Shown here: positions 24,475 through 32,883 of the stretch, in pieces
Layout of the letters: every line of letters begins with the position of its first letter
Numbering within the stretch: the first letter of the stretch is position 1
Assembly: GCA_023424785.1 (NCBI GenBank)
Contig: JAFADP010000019.1
Span: forward strand, 1 to 33,159
Direction of reading: 5' to 3'
DNA length: 33,159 nucleotides
From: Bacillota bacterium
GTDB lineage: Bacteria > Bacillota > Clostridia > Clostridiales > Clostridiaceae
The notes under the pieces: generated by a model
What the model saw: the letters and a program-made list of their open reading frames with translations, nothing else
Databases searched by the model: none
What the model was told of the DNA's origin: nothing
Position numbers and translations under genes: made by a program

Positions 24475-25344
24475 ATGCGTCAATTTTGGGATAGTATATA
24501 TTATCCAAATTACATATCAGGATATAATCCCTTTTTGCTTAGGAATATGAATAAAGCTATAGAGAAGTTAGTTGATGCTATAAATAATAGAAAAAAAATA
24601 GTTGTTTATGGCGTGGCTAATGTAGATGGGATATGTGCTATTGCATCTTTAACATTACTATTAAGATATTTAAATGCAGATGTAGAGTATTTAATTTATG
24701 ATGGTTGTAAAGAAGCAAAAACTATAGATTGTGAAGTCCTTAGGGAAGATATAGATTTTTTAGGCGCAGACTTACTTATAACTTTAGGAATAGACCTGAA
24801 ATCAGAAAAGGAAATTTATCTTTGTAATGAGCTTAATATAGATTGTATAGTATTGGAAAATAAAAAAACTGATTTAGAAAAAAAATATATTTATATAAAT
24901 CCAAATCAGAAAGGATGTCAATATAGATATAAGGATTTAGCATTAAGTGAATTAACTTTTAAACTTATGCAGTCTATAGCAATTTATTACAATTTAAAAA
25001 GCATAAACAAATATTTAGATCTTATTACTATAGGAGCTAAATGGGCTAATATACCTATGAAAGGTGAAAATAGGGTAATTCTTAAAGAAGGTAGAAAATT
25101 CTTAATTCAAACTAATAATTATGGATTAAGAGCAATTATGGATTTTAATATGATAACAGAACTAGATGATTCTAGTATAGTAAAAATTATAGAATTTATA
25201 ACACCAACAGTAAATCCTGTAGGTGTACTTGGAAATTCTAAAATAGTTGTAGAATTATTAACTACAGATGATAAAGACAGAACACAACAGATTGTAAAAT
25301 ATTTACATAACATAAACAAAAATAGTATAATAGATATATCATGA
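24475..25344 (+). CDS. RecJ-like DHH-fold protein lacking catalytic residues
   Basis: 289 residues from ATG 24475, 6 nt after GGAGGAG; the in-frame ATG at 24445 has no SD. The whole length aligns by eye with the DHH domain of RecJ nuclease, but each metal motif is changed. Motif I is YGVANVDG (45-52) where RecJ has GDYDxDG; motif II is LITLGIDL (101-108) in place of IITVDxGI; the DHH motif is IVLENK (125-130) where RecJ has ITDHH; motif IV is IGAKWANIP (186-194) instead of IGTIADxVP. Structural segments are kept: NPFLLRNMNKAI (18-29), NPNQKGC (142-148), GENR (197-200). It ends before the DHHA1 and OB domains of RecJ. A 289-residue protein cannot be full RecJ (at least about 570). It is translationally close to apt. 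A nuclease role is unlikely; a binding or scaffold role is inference. Confidence 0.82.
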   Translation: MRQFWDSIYYPNYISGYNPFLLRNMNKAIEKLVDAINNRKKIVVYGVANVDGICAIASLTLLLRYLNADVEYLIYDGCKEAKTIDCEVLREDIDFLGADLLITLGIDLKSEKEIYLCNELNIDCIVLENKKTDLEKKYIYINPNQKGCQYRYKDLALSELTFKLMQSIAIYYNLKSINKYLDLITIGAKWANIPMKGENRVILKEGRKFLIQTNNYGLRAIMDFNMITELDDSSIVKIIEFITPTVNPVGVLGNSKIVVELLTTDDKDRTQQIVKYLHNINKNSIIDIS

Positions 25345-25361
25345 TTGTTGGAGGCACGAAA

Positions 25362-25880
25362 ATGGATATAAGGAGTAAAATTAGGGTTATTGAAGACTTT
25401 CCAAAGGAAGGTATAAGCTTTAAGGATATAACAACACTAACACAAGATGGCGAAGCATTTAAAGCTACAATTAATATGATGGTAGAACATTTAAAAGATA
25501 AAAACATAGATGTTATAGCATGTCCTGAAGCTAGAGGGTTTATATTTGGATTCCCAGTAGCATATGCATTAGGAATTGGAGTAGTTCCTGTAAGAAAAAA
25601 AGGGAAATTACCTGCAGAAACAATAGAAGTTAGCTATGGATTAGAGTACGGAAGTGATATACTTGAAATTCATAAAGATGCTATAACAAAAGGACAAAGA
25701 GTTGCTATAGTAGATGATTTATTAGCTACTGGAGGTACAACAGCAGCAACAATTGAACTTATAGAAAAAGCAGGTGGAGAAGTAGTTTCTTTAGACTTTG
25801 CTATAGAATTAACAGGTCTTAAAGGAAGAGATAAATTTAAAGATTATGATGTATATTCAATCGTAGATTATGAATTTTAA
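25362..25880 (+). CDS. apt: Adenine phosphoribosyltransferase
   Basis: 172 residues from ATG 25362, the standard Apt length, 7 nt after GGAGG; the in-frame ATG at 25341 overlaps the previous stop and lacks an SD. It salvages adenine with PRPP to AMP. The PRPP-binding motif AIVDDLLATGGTT is at 115-127. The adenine-side N-terminus IEDFPKEGISFKDIT and the flexible-loop segment VRKKGKLPAETIEVSY (78-93) are typical. It lies 17 nt after the RecJ-like gene and just before relA, a conserved Firmicute order. Its stop codon abuts a terminator, so relA is a separate unit. Confidence 0.97.
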   Translation: MDIRSKIRVIEDFPKEGISFKDITTLTQDGEAFKATINMMVEHLKDKNIDVIACPEARGFIFGFPVAYALGIGVVPVRKKGKLPAETIEVSYGLEYGSDILEIHKDAITKGQRVAIVDDLLATGGTTAATIELIEKAGGEVVSLDFAIELTGLKGRDKFKDYDVYSIVDYEF

Positions 25881-25906
25881 AAGGTGGCTTTTAGCTACCT
25901 TTTTTA
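25880..25906 (+). terminator. Terminator after apt
   Basis: AAAGGTGGCT (25880-25889) pairs with AGCTACCTTT (25893-25902) with one G-T wobble. A T-run to 25906 follows. The stem begins in the stop codon region. Confidence 0.82.
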
Positions 25907-25966
25907 CTTATAATAGAGAATTTAATTTAATATGTTAATTAATGAAATTTAAAAGTATTTAATAAG

Positions 25967-25995
25967 TTGAAAAACAAATTACAATAATATATAAT
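25967..25995 (+). promoter_or_regulatory. Promoter of relA
   Basis: TTGAAA (25967-25972), a 17-nt spacer and perfect TATAAT (25990-25995). Expected transcript start is near 26002, giving a leader of about 127 nt. Confidence 0.7.
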
Positions 25996-26001
25996 GATTT
26001 A

Positions 26002-26128
26002 TAAATATAGCTGGTTCTAGCCAGCTTTTGCTTATTCTTTTGATGATTTATTGCTTGATAAGAACTTAGAACCTATATGTAGAATAAGCAAATAGTAATA
26101 CTTTAATTTTGAAGAGGAGCTAGTCCAT
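26002..26128 (+). promoter_or_regulatory. Structured 5' leader of relA
   Basis: Two perfect stems: AGCTGG/CCAGCT (26009-26014/26021-26026) with loop TTCTAG, followed by TTTTG, then a 12-bp stem 26027-26038/26081-26092 (TTTGCTTATTCT / AGAATAAGCAAA) enclosing 42 nt. The second loop contains TTAGAACC (26066-26073), complementary to the first loop and its flank (GGTTCTAG, 26013-26020), allowing a kissing or alternative pairing. The first hairpin with its T-run may act as an attenuator. No known riboswitch or T-box motif recognised. Confidence 0.45.
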
Positions 26129-28345
26129 ATGAGCGATAAATTAATAGAAGAAGATTTATTATACAAAGATTTAATTGATAAGATAAAAGAGAATAAGTTA
26201 AATGTGGATTTAGATATGATAGAAAAAGCATATAAATTTGCTTTGATTAATCATGGAAATCAAAAGAGAAAGTCTGGTGAACCATATATAATTCATCCTG
26301 TAGCAGTTGCTAAAATACTTGTAGAATTAGGTATGGATACAAGTACAGTAGTTGCAGGGTTACTTCATGATGTTTTAGAAGATACAAAATGTACTTTCTC
26401 AAATATGGTGAGTGAGTTTAATATGGAAGTAGCTATATTAGTAGATGGTGTAACAAAACTTACAAAATTCGAATATAAGTCTAAAGAAGAGCAACAAGCA
26501 GATAATGTTAGAAAAATGCTTTTAGCAATGGCAAAAGATATAAGAGTAATAATTATTAAGCTTGCAGATAGGCTTCATAATTTAAGAACTCTTGAATATA
26601 TGACAAAAGAAAAGCAAATGCAAAAAGCAAAAGAAACATTAGATATATATGCTCCTTTAGCTCATAGACTTGGTATGTCTAAAGTTAAGTGGGAGTTGGA
26701 AGACTTATCATTTAGATATTTACATGAAGAGGAATACTATAATTTAGTTCATCAAATATCTGAAAAAAGAGTAGAAAGAGAAAAATACACAGCTGATGTT
26801 GTAAGTGAATTAAAAATTAAGTTATTAGAGTCAGGAATAGAAAGTGAAATAGATGGAAGACCAAAGCATTTTTATAGCATATATAGAAAAATGGTAAATA
26901 AACATAAAACTTTAGACCAAATTTTTGATTTAATTGCTATTAGAGTATTAGTAAACTCTGTGAAAGATTGCTATGGTGTTCTTGGAATAGTACATACAAT
27001 ATTTAAACCAATTCCAGGTAGATTTAAAGATTATATAGCTATGCCTAAACCAAATATGTATCAATCTTTACATACAACAGTTTTAGGAAAAGGTGGAAAA
27101 CCGTTTGAAATACAAATAAGAACATTTGATATGCATAAAACTGCTGAATATGGTATAGCTGCTCATTGGAAGTATAAAGAAGGCGATACAAGTGGAATAA
27201 GCAAAGAAAAGGACTTTGAGAAGAAACTTGTTTGGCTTAGAGATATGTTAGAATGGCAAAAGGATACATCTGATGCACGTGAATTTATGGAAGATTTTAA
27301 AATAGATCTTTTTGCAGATGAAGTATTTGTATTTACTCCAAAGGGAGTAGTTATTAATTTAGCTAGTGGATGTACGCCAATTGACTTTGCATATAGAATT
27401 CATACTGATGTTGGTAATAAGTGTGTAATGGCAAAAGTAAATGGAAAGATAGTTCCTTTAGATTATAAATTAAAAACTGGAGAAATAGTTGAAATTATAA
27501 CTTCTAATTCTTCTAAAGGTCCTAATATGAACTGGTTATCTTATGCAAAGAGTAATCAAGCAAAAAGTAAAATAAGGGCTTGGTTTAAGAAAGCTAATAG
27601 AGAAGAGAATGCTACTAAGGGTAAAGAGCTTTTAGATAAAGAATTAAAAAGACATTCCTTAGTATTTAATGATATTGCTAAGGGAGAAGCATATGAGAAG
27701 CTAAAGAAAAGATATAACGTCCATACTATTGAGGACTTATATGTTGGTATAGGTTCTGGTATTATTCCAGTAGCAAACTTTGTTAATAAATTAAGAGAAG
27801 ATAATATACACGATAAACCTTCACATGAAGATATAATGAAGTCAATTGAGGGAAAAATTGAGAAAAATGAAAAGCAACAAGAGGCTAAAACAGGTAAAGG
27901 AATGATAGTAAAAGGTGAAACTAACTTTTTGGTTAGATTTGCTAGATGTTGTACACCAGTACCAGGAGATGAAATTGTAGGTTATAATACAAAAGGAAGA
28001 GGAACCTCAATTCATAGAAAAGATTGTCCAAATTTACTTGCTTTAATTAAGCGTGATCCTGAAAGAGTAATAGAAGTAAGCTGGGGTAAGGATGAACCTA
28101 AATCATCATATATAGCAGAAATTAAAATTAAGTGCGACAATCTACCTGGAATGTTGGCTGACGTAACAAATACTATTAATGATGCAGGTCTTAATATTGT
28201 TGCATTTAATGGTAATTCACAAGCAGCAAATAAGGCATTAATGACAATAAAAGTAGAAATAAAAACTATTGAACAATTAAAAGAATTAATGAAGAAAATA
28301 AGAAAAGTAAAAGGTGTGAATGAAGTATACAGAATGAACAGTTAA
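26129..28345 (+). CDS. relA: Bifunctional (p)ppGpp synthetase/hydrolase (RSH family)
   Basis: 738 residues, full RSH length. It makes and degrades the stringent alarmone (p)ppGpp at the ribosome. The HD hydrolase domain is intact: HGNQKRKSGEPYIIHP (42-57), His80-Asp81 in LLHDVLEDT, and KLADRLHNLRT (144-154). The synthetase domain (about 240-350) has GRFKDY, the RXKD form associated with bifunctional enzymes, plus MPKPNMYQSLHT and FEIQIRT. TGS domain about 393-455, zinc-finger/RIS region with Cys606, Cys607, His628 and Cys632, and ACT domain about 660-738. ATG 26129 lies 9 nt after GAGGAG. It has its own promoter and folded leader and heads a run of closely spaced genes through aspS. Confidence 0.96.
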   Translation: MSDKLIEEDLLYKDLIDKIKENKLNVDLDMIEKAYKFALINHGNQKRKSGEPYIIHPVAVAKILVELGMDTSTVVAGLLHDVLEDTKCTFSNMVSEFNMEVAILVDGVTKLTKFEYKSKEEQQADNVRKMLLAMAKDIRVIIIKLADRLHNLRTLEYMTKEKQMQKAKETLDIYAPLAHRLGMSKVKWELEDLSFRYLHEEEYYNLVHQISEKRVEREKYTADVVSELKIKLLESGIESEIDGRPKHFYSIYRKMVNKHKTLDQIFDLIAIRVLVNSVKDCYGVLGIVHTIFKPIPGRFKDYIAMPKPNMYQSLHTTVLGKGGKPFEIQIRTFDMHKTAEYGIAAHWKYKEGDTSGISKEKDFEKKLVWLRDMLEWQKDTSDAREFMEDFKIDLFADEVFVFTPKGVVINLASGCTPIDFAYRIHTDVGNKCVMAKVNGKIVPLDYKLKTGEIVEIITSNSSKGPNMNWLSYAKSNQAKSKIRAWFKKANREENATKGKELLDKELKRHSLVFNDIAKGEAYEKLKKRYNVHTIEDLYVGIGSGIIPVANFVNKLREDNIHDKPSHEDIMKSIEGKIEKNEKQQEAKTGKGMIVKGETNFLVRFARCCTPVPGDEIVGYNTKGRGTSIHRKDCPNLLALIKRDPERVIEVSWGKDEPKSSYIAEIKIKCDNLPGMLADVTNTINDAGLNIVAFNGNSQAANKALMTIKVEIKTIEQLKELMKKIRKVKGVNEVYRMNS

Positions 28346-28357
28346 GGGTGTGAAAAA

Positions 28358-28807
28358 ATGCGTGTAGTTGTACAAAGGGTTACTTCCTCTAAAGTTACTG
28401 TGGATAATAAAATTATTGGGGAGATAGGAAAAGGCTTTAATCTTTTAATAGGAATATCAAAAGAAGATACATTAGAAGATTTAAAGTACATAAAAGATAA
28501 GGTTATTAACTTAAGAGTCTTTGAAGATGATAATGATAAGTTAAACTTATCATTGCTTGATATAAAGGGAGAGATATTAGCAATTTCACAATTTACTTTA
28601 TATGGAGATTGTAGAAAAGGAAGAAGACCTAATTTTATGAATGCAATGGGTGGAGAAGAAGCTGAAAATTTATATAATGAATTTGTTAAGCTTCTTAAAG
28701 AAACAGGTTTAAAAGTTGAGTGTGGAAAATTTGGTGCAAATATGAAAGTTGATATTCAAAATGATGGACCTGTAACAATTCTAATAGATAGTAAAAAGAA
28801 TTTTTAA
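28358..28807 (+). CDS. dtd: D-aminoacyl-tRNA deacylase
   Basis: 149 residues, standard length. It hydrolyses D-aminoacyl-tRNA (and Gly-tRNA-Ala), recycling tRNA. The two active-site signatures are present: SQFTLYGD (77-84) and the Gly-cisPro motif NDGPVT (135-140) that enforces chirality. The N-terminal MRVVVQRV is also typical. It begins 12 nt after relA, and the relA-dtd pair is conserved in Firmicutes. Confidence 0.97.
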   Translation: MRVVVQRVTSSKVTVDNKIIGEIGKGFNLLIGISKEDTLEDLKYIKDKVINLRVFEDDNDKLNLSLLDIKGEILAISQFTLYGDCRKGRRPNFMNAMGGEEAENLYNEFVKLLKETGLKVECGKFGANMKVDIQNDGPVTILIDSKKNF

Positions 28808-28820
28808 AGAGAGGGGTTAT

Positions 28821-29420
28821 ATGATAATTAAGACAATACCAGTAGGTGAAATAGGAGCAAATTGTTATATTATAATGGATGAAGCTACTAAAGAAACCGT
28901 AGTTTTAGATCCAGGTGGAGAGGGTAAAAAATTAGAAGCTATAATAAATAAAATGGGAGCTAAACTTAAATATATATTACTTACTCATGGGCATTTTGAT
29001 CATGTAGGAGCAGTAGAATATTTAGCAGATAGGTTTAATGTACCATTTTATATTAATAAGCTAGAAGAAGAATATGCAAAAAAAGATAATTATGTTTTTG
29101 GTAAATTAAGAAAAGCTGATGGATACTTAAGAGGTGGAGATATTATTTCTTTTGGAAGTCATAATATTAAGGTTATTGAAACACCAGGACATTCAAAAGG
29201 AGGAGTATCATTATTAGTTGAAGATAAGTTATTTACTGGAGATACTTTATTTATGGGTTCTATTGGTAGAACTGACTTCTTAGGTGGAGATTATGATGAA
29301 ATAATACAAAGCATTAAGAGTAAGTTACTTCCACTTGGAAATAATATAGAAGTATATCCAGGTCATGGACCATCATCAACTATTGCCTATGAAAAATCAA
29401 GGAATCCTTTTTTAAGATAG
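28821..29420 (+). CDS. Metallo-beta-lactamase fold hydrolase (glyoxalase II-like)
   Basis: 199 residues. The metal motif HxHxDH is at His56-His61 (THGHFDH), followed by His124 (TPGHSKGG), Asp141 (FTGDTLF) and His182 (YPGHGP), a full two-metal site. Size and GSIGRTDF match the YcbL/YqgX branch of hydroxyacylglutathione-hydrolase-like proteins, which lack the glutathione-binding C-terminal domain of GloB. Probably a cytosolic thioesterase; true substrate unknown. It starts 13 nt after dtd with a GAGAGGGG SD, and hemZ follows after 8 nt. Confidence 0.92.
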   Translation: MIIKTIPVGEIGANCYIIMDEATKETVVLDPGGEGKKLEAIINKMGAKLKYILLTHGHFDHVGAVEYLADRFNVPFYINKLEEEYAKKDNYVFGKLRKADGYLRGGDIISFGSHNIKVIETPGHSKGGVSLLVEDKLFTGDTLFMGSIGRTDFLGGDYDEIIQSIKSKLLPLGNNIEVYPGHGPSSTIAYEKSRNPFLR

Positions 29421-29428
29421 GAGAAAAA

Positions 29429-30859
29429 ATGGAAATTAAAATAAAATTAAACGACTTTAAATATAGATATGATGTATATCAAATGTTTAATATATATTTT
29501 CCTTTAGATGAAATAAAATTTTCTGAAGAAGATGGAGATTATATTATTAATATAGAAGAAAATAAAATTACTTTTAAATATAAAGATATTGAAAGTGAAG
29601 CTTTAGGAAATGAAGAAGAATATTTTAAAGAAACTATTAAGAAGCTTATCTTTAAAGAACTTCAAAATTTAACTAAAGATATTTATCCGTGGGGAACTTT
29701 AGTTGGAATAAGACCTTCAAAAATTGCTCTTCAACATTTAAGAGAAGGTCTTAGTGAAGATGAAATAAAAGATATATTCTATAAAAAACATTATGCTCTT
29801 CCAGAAAAAGCTCAGCTTTGTATAGATGTAGCAAAGCTTGAAGAGGAGTTTGTAAATAAAGATAGTAATAATATATCTATTTATGTTGGTATGGCATTTT
29901 GTCCAACAAGATGTCTTTATTGCTCATTTGCAGCTAATCCTATAGGGCCAAATAAAAAAATGGTTAATCCATATCTAAAAGCATTAACTTATGAAATTGA
30001 AGAGATGAGTAAGTATGTAGAAGAAAGGAATTTAAATATAGAAACTATATACTTTGGAGGAGGAACTCCTACAGCAGTTAATGAAGAAGAATTTGAAATG
30101 CTTATGGATAAAATTCACCAAGCCTTTATAGTTAATAAAAATCCTAAGGAGTTTACAGTAGAATGTGGAAGACCAGACTCTATAACATTAAAAAAACTTG
30201 AAACTATGAAGAAATATAATGTTACTAGAATTAGTATAAATCCTCAAACTATGAATGATAAAACCCTAAAAATGATAGGAAGAAATCATACATCTCAAGA
30301 CGTTATTGATAAATTTAATATGGCAAGAGAATTAGGATTTGAAGATATTAATATGGATATGATTATAGGTCTTCCAGGAGAAGGGCTAGAAGAAGCAAAG
30401 CATACAGCTAAAGAATTAGCTAAACTAAACCCTGATAGTTTAACAGTTCATGGATTATCTTTAAAAAGAGGATCTATTATGTATGAGAACTTTATACTTA
30501 AAAAGGGTCTTGGACTTAAGAGTCAAGAAGAAGTTTTGAAAATGTATGAAGAAAGTAGAAAATTAGCTAAAGAACTAAATATTAAACCATATTATATGTA
30601 TAGACAAAAAAATATGGTTGGAAATATGGAGAATTTAGGGTATGCTAATAAGGGCAAGGAATGTCTTTATAATATACAAATGATAGAAGATAAACAAACA
30701 ATAATAGCTCTTGGTGCTGATGCAGTTACTAAAGTGGTATTTTTAGATGAAAATAGAATCGAAAGATTTGGAAATGTTAAAGATATTAAAGGCTATGTAG
30801 AAAGAATAGAGGAAATGGTAGAAGGTAAGAAAAAATTACTGGATACTTTATATAAATAA
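29429..30859 (+). CDS. hemZ: Coproporphyrinogen III oxidase-like radical SAM protein HemZ
   Basis: 476 residues. A distinctive N-terminal region of about 145 residues (YPWGTLVGIRPSKIA) precedes a radical SAM core with C158-x3-C162-x2-C165 (FCPTRCLYC), YFGGGTPT, VECGRPDS, RISINPQT, and GLPGE, as in the HemN/HemZ family. HemZ is the name used for this Firmicute subfamily; in organisms without a heme pathway its reaction is uncertain, and some HemN-like proteins are heme chaperones or have other roles. ATG 29429 follows TAGGAGA. It ends 23 nt before aspS; no hisS gene intervenes. Confidence 0.9.
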   Translation: MEIKIKLNDFKYRYDVYQMFNIYFPLDEIKFSEEDGDYIINIEENKITFKYKDIESEALGNEEEYFKETIKKLIFKELQNLTKDIYPWGTLVGIRPSKIALQHLREGLSEDEIKDIFYKKHYALPEKAQLCIDVAKLEEEFVNKDSNNISIYVGMAFCPTRCLYCSFAANPIGPNKKMVNPYLKALTYEIEEMSKYVEERNLNIETIYFGGGTPTAVNEEEFEMLMDKIHQAFIVNKNPKEFTVECGRPDSITLKKLETMKKYNVTRISINPQTMNDKTLKMIGRNHTSQDVIDKFNMARELGFEDINMDMIIGLPGEGLEEAKHTAKELAKLNPDSLTVHGLSLKRGSIMYENFILKKGLGLKSQEEVLKMYEESRKLAKELNIKPYYMYRQKNMVGNMENLGYANKGKECLYNIQMIEDKQTIIALGADAVTKVVFLDENRIERFGNVKDIKGYVERIEEMVEGKKKLLDTLYK

Positions 30860-30882
30860 TTAACGAAAGGAATGACATTATA

Positions 30883-32673
30883 ATGGGTGAAGCGTTAGGC
30901 GGATTAAAGAGAACTATGTATTGTGGTTCTGTAAGAGAAGCTAATATTGGCGAAACAATTACTCTTATGGGATGGGTACAAAGAAATAGAAAGCTTGGAG
31001 GTCTTGAATTTATAGACCTTAGAGATAGAGAAGGTATAATGCAAATAGTATTTGGAGAAGAAATAAATGCAGAAGCTTTTGAAAAAGCTAAAACTGTAAA
31101 GCCTGAATACTGTATTGCTGTAACTGGTAAAGTAGTTAAGAGAGAATCTGTAAATGAAAACATGCCAACAGGTATGGTAGAATTATTAGGATCAAGTATA
31201 AAGATTTTATCAGAATCAGATACTCCTCCAATAATGATAAAAGAAGGATTAGATGCTGGTGAGCAAATAAGATTAAAACACAGATATTTAGACTTAAGAA
31301 GACCAGATATGCAAAGAATATTTATGATAAGAAATAGAGCATCAAAGGCAGTTAGAGATTTCTTAGATAACAATGGATTCTTAGAAGTAGAAACACCAAT
31401 ATTAAATAAATCAACTCCAGAAGGAGCTAGAGATTATTTAGTACCATCAAGAAACTATCCAGGAATGTTTTATGCTCTACCTCAATCACCACAAATATTT
31501 AAACAATTATTAATGGTTTCAGGATTTGATAAATACTATCAAATTGCTAAATGTTTTAGAGATGAAGATTTAAGAGCAAATAGACAACCAGAATTTACTC
31601 AAGTGGACCTTGAAATGAGCTTTGTTGAAGAAGATGATGTAATGGCTCTAAATGAAAAGCTAGTTGCACATGTATTTAAAGAAGTTTTAGGATATGAAGT
31701 ACAATTACCAATTAAGAGAATGACTTTTAAAGAAGCTATGGAAAAATACGGTTCAGATAAGCCAGACTTAAGATTTGGAATGGAAATTACTGATTTAAGT
31801 GAAGAAGTTAAGGGTATAGACTTTAAAGTATTTACTAGTGCATTAGAAATTGGTGGTTCTGTAAGAGCTTTATGCTTAAAGGGCGGAGCTTCTATGGGAA
31901 GAAAAGATATAGATAGATTAGGTGAATTTGTTAAAACTTATAAAGCAAAGGGATTAGCATATATTCAAATTAAGGAAGAAGGAATAAAGTCTCCAATAGC
32001 TAAATTCTTAAAAGAAGAAGAAATGCAAGCTATTATAAATAAAATGGGAGCAGAAAGTGGAGATTTAATTTTAATAGTTGCAGATAAAAATTCTGTAGTA
32101 TTCCAATCTCTTGGAGCATTAAGATTAGAACTTGCTAAGAAGTTTGATTTAATAAAGGATAAGAATGAATTTAACTTTACTTGGATTACAGAGTTCCCAT
32201 TATTTGAATACAGTGAAGAAGAAGAGAGATATACAGCTTGCCACCATCCATTTACAGCACCTATGGATGAAGATTTAGATAAGATAGAATCTAATCCAGG
32301 TGAAGTAAGATCTAAGGCTTATGATTTAGTATTAAATGGTGAAGAATTAGGTGGAGGAAGTATAAGAATCCACAACATGGAGTTACAAGAAAGAATGTTT
32401 AAAGCTTTAGGCTTTACACAAGAAGAAGCTTGGGAAAGATTTGGATTCTTATTAGAAGCATTTAAATTTGGACCACCACCACACGGAGGATTAGCGTTTG
32501 GTTTAGATAGAATGGTAATGTTCTTAGCAGGAACAGAAAATATAAAAGATGTTATAGCATTCCCTAAGAATCAAAATGCTTATTGTTACTTAAGTGAAGC
32601 TCCAAATATAGCTGACGAAAAACAACTTAAGGAACTTGGGATTAAAATAGAAGTACCAGAAAAAGAAGAATAA
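30883..32673 (+). CDS. aspS: Aspartyl-tRNA synthetase
   Basis: 596 residues, the bacterial type. Class II synthetase charging tRNA-Asp (or also tRNA-Asn in organisms that use transamidation). N-terminal OB anticodon domain (GWVQRNRKLGGLEFIDLRDR, about 30-49), class II motif 2 FRDEDLRANRQPEFTQVD, the bacterial GAD insertion in the middle, and motif 3 GLAFGLDRMVMFL near the C-terminus with FPKNQNAYC. ATG 30883 follows AAAGGAATG. Only 23 nt separate it from hemZ, so there is no room for a T-box leader. It is the last gene before a structured region and terminator. Confidence 0.97.
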   Translation: MGEALGGLKRTMYCGSVREANIGETITLMGWVQRNRKLGGLEFIDLRDREGIMQIVFGEEINAEAFEKAKTVKPEYCIAVTGKVVKRESVNENMPTGMVELLGSSIKILSESDTPPIMIKEGLDAGEQIRLKHRYLDLRRPDMQRIFMIRNRASKAVRDFLDNNGFLEVETPILNKSTPEGARDYLVPSRNYPGMFYALPQSPQIFKQLLMVSGFDKYYQIAKCFRDEDLRANRQPEFTQVDLEMSFVEEDDVMALNEKLVAHVFKEVLGYEVQLPIKRMTFKEAMEKYGSDKPDLRFGMEITDLSEEVKGIDFKVFTSALEIGGSVRALCLKGGASMGRKDIDRLGEFVKTYKAKGLAYIQIKEEGIKSPIAKFLKEEEMQAIINKMGAESGDLILIVADKNSVVFQSLGALRLELAKKFDLIKDKNEFNFTWITEFPLFEYSEEEERYTACHHPFTAPMDEDLDKIESNPGEVRSKAYDLVLNGEELGGGSIRIHNMELQERMFKALGFTQEEAWERFGFLLEAFKFGPPPHGGLAFGLDRMVMFLAGTENIKDVIAFPKNQNAYCYLSEAPNIADEKQLKELGIKIEVPEKEE

Positions 32674-32687
32674 AACGAAATTTATTC

Positions 32688-32841
32688 AGTAGGCGTTTTT
32701 ATCTCCTACTAAATTTAGTTGAGTTAATCTAGGGTCGTGTCCGTTGTTAGCTCCCTGTTATATAGAACAAGGGAGTGTTACAACGGCTAGACATGAGATA
32801 AAATTAAAAGATCAGTGCTTAGAAAGCATTGGTCTTTTTTT
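32688..32841 (+). ncRNA. Candidate structured RNA between aspS and the Na/Pi gene
   Basis: A 62-nt nested hairpin has three stems: TCGTGTC/GACATGA (32735-32741/32790-32796, one wobble), CGTTGT/ACAACG (32742-32747/32780-32785) and CTCCCTGTT/AACAAGGGAG (32751-32759/32766-32775, one bulge) with a 6-nt loop. Upstream, AGTAGG/CCTACT (32688-32693/32705-32710) has a loop whose TTTTATCT (32697-32704) is complementary to AGATAAAA (32796-32803), allowing a pseudoknot. A strong terminator ends it at 32841. It could be the aspS 3' UTR, a processed RNA or an independent RNA; I do not recognise the family and see no clear promoter. Confidence 0.42.
32806..32841 (+). terminator. Strong intrinsic terminator after aspS and the structured RNA
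   Basis: AAAAGATCAGTGCTT (32806-32820) pairs over 15 bp (two G-T wobbles) with AAGCATTGGTCTTTT (32824-32838). The loop is 3 nt and a T-run reaches 32841. Confidence 0.9.
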
Positions 32842-32883
32842 GTATTAAGATTATATAAAGAAATTAATATATATTGTTAAATA

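Noticed and set aside
26002..26128. T-box or known riboswitch in the relA leader
   Set aside because: The T-box antiterminator sequence and other class signatures are absent; only generic stems are visible.
30859..30883. Deleted or degraded hisS remnant between hemZ and aspS
   Set aside because: The 23-nt gap shows no residual coding similarity; both flanking genes are complete.
30786..31373. A 195-codon minus-strand ORF inside aspS, and other long antisense ORFs (for example 22155-22535, 9552-9821, 3189-3485)
   Set aside because: They are shadows of well-identified genes, with no SD and no recognisable protein features.
32688..32841. Assignment of the structured region to 6S RNA
   Set aside because: Location beside aspS recalls B. 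subtilis, but the element is short and lacks a long closing helix joining its two ends.
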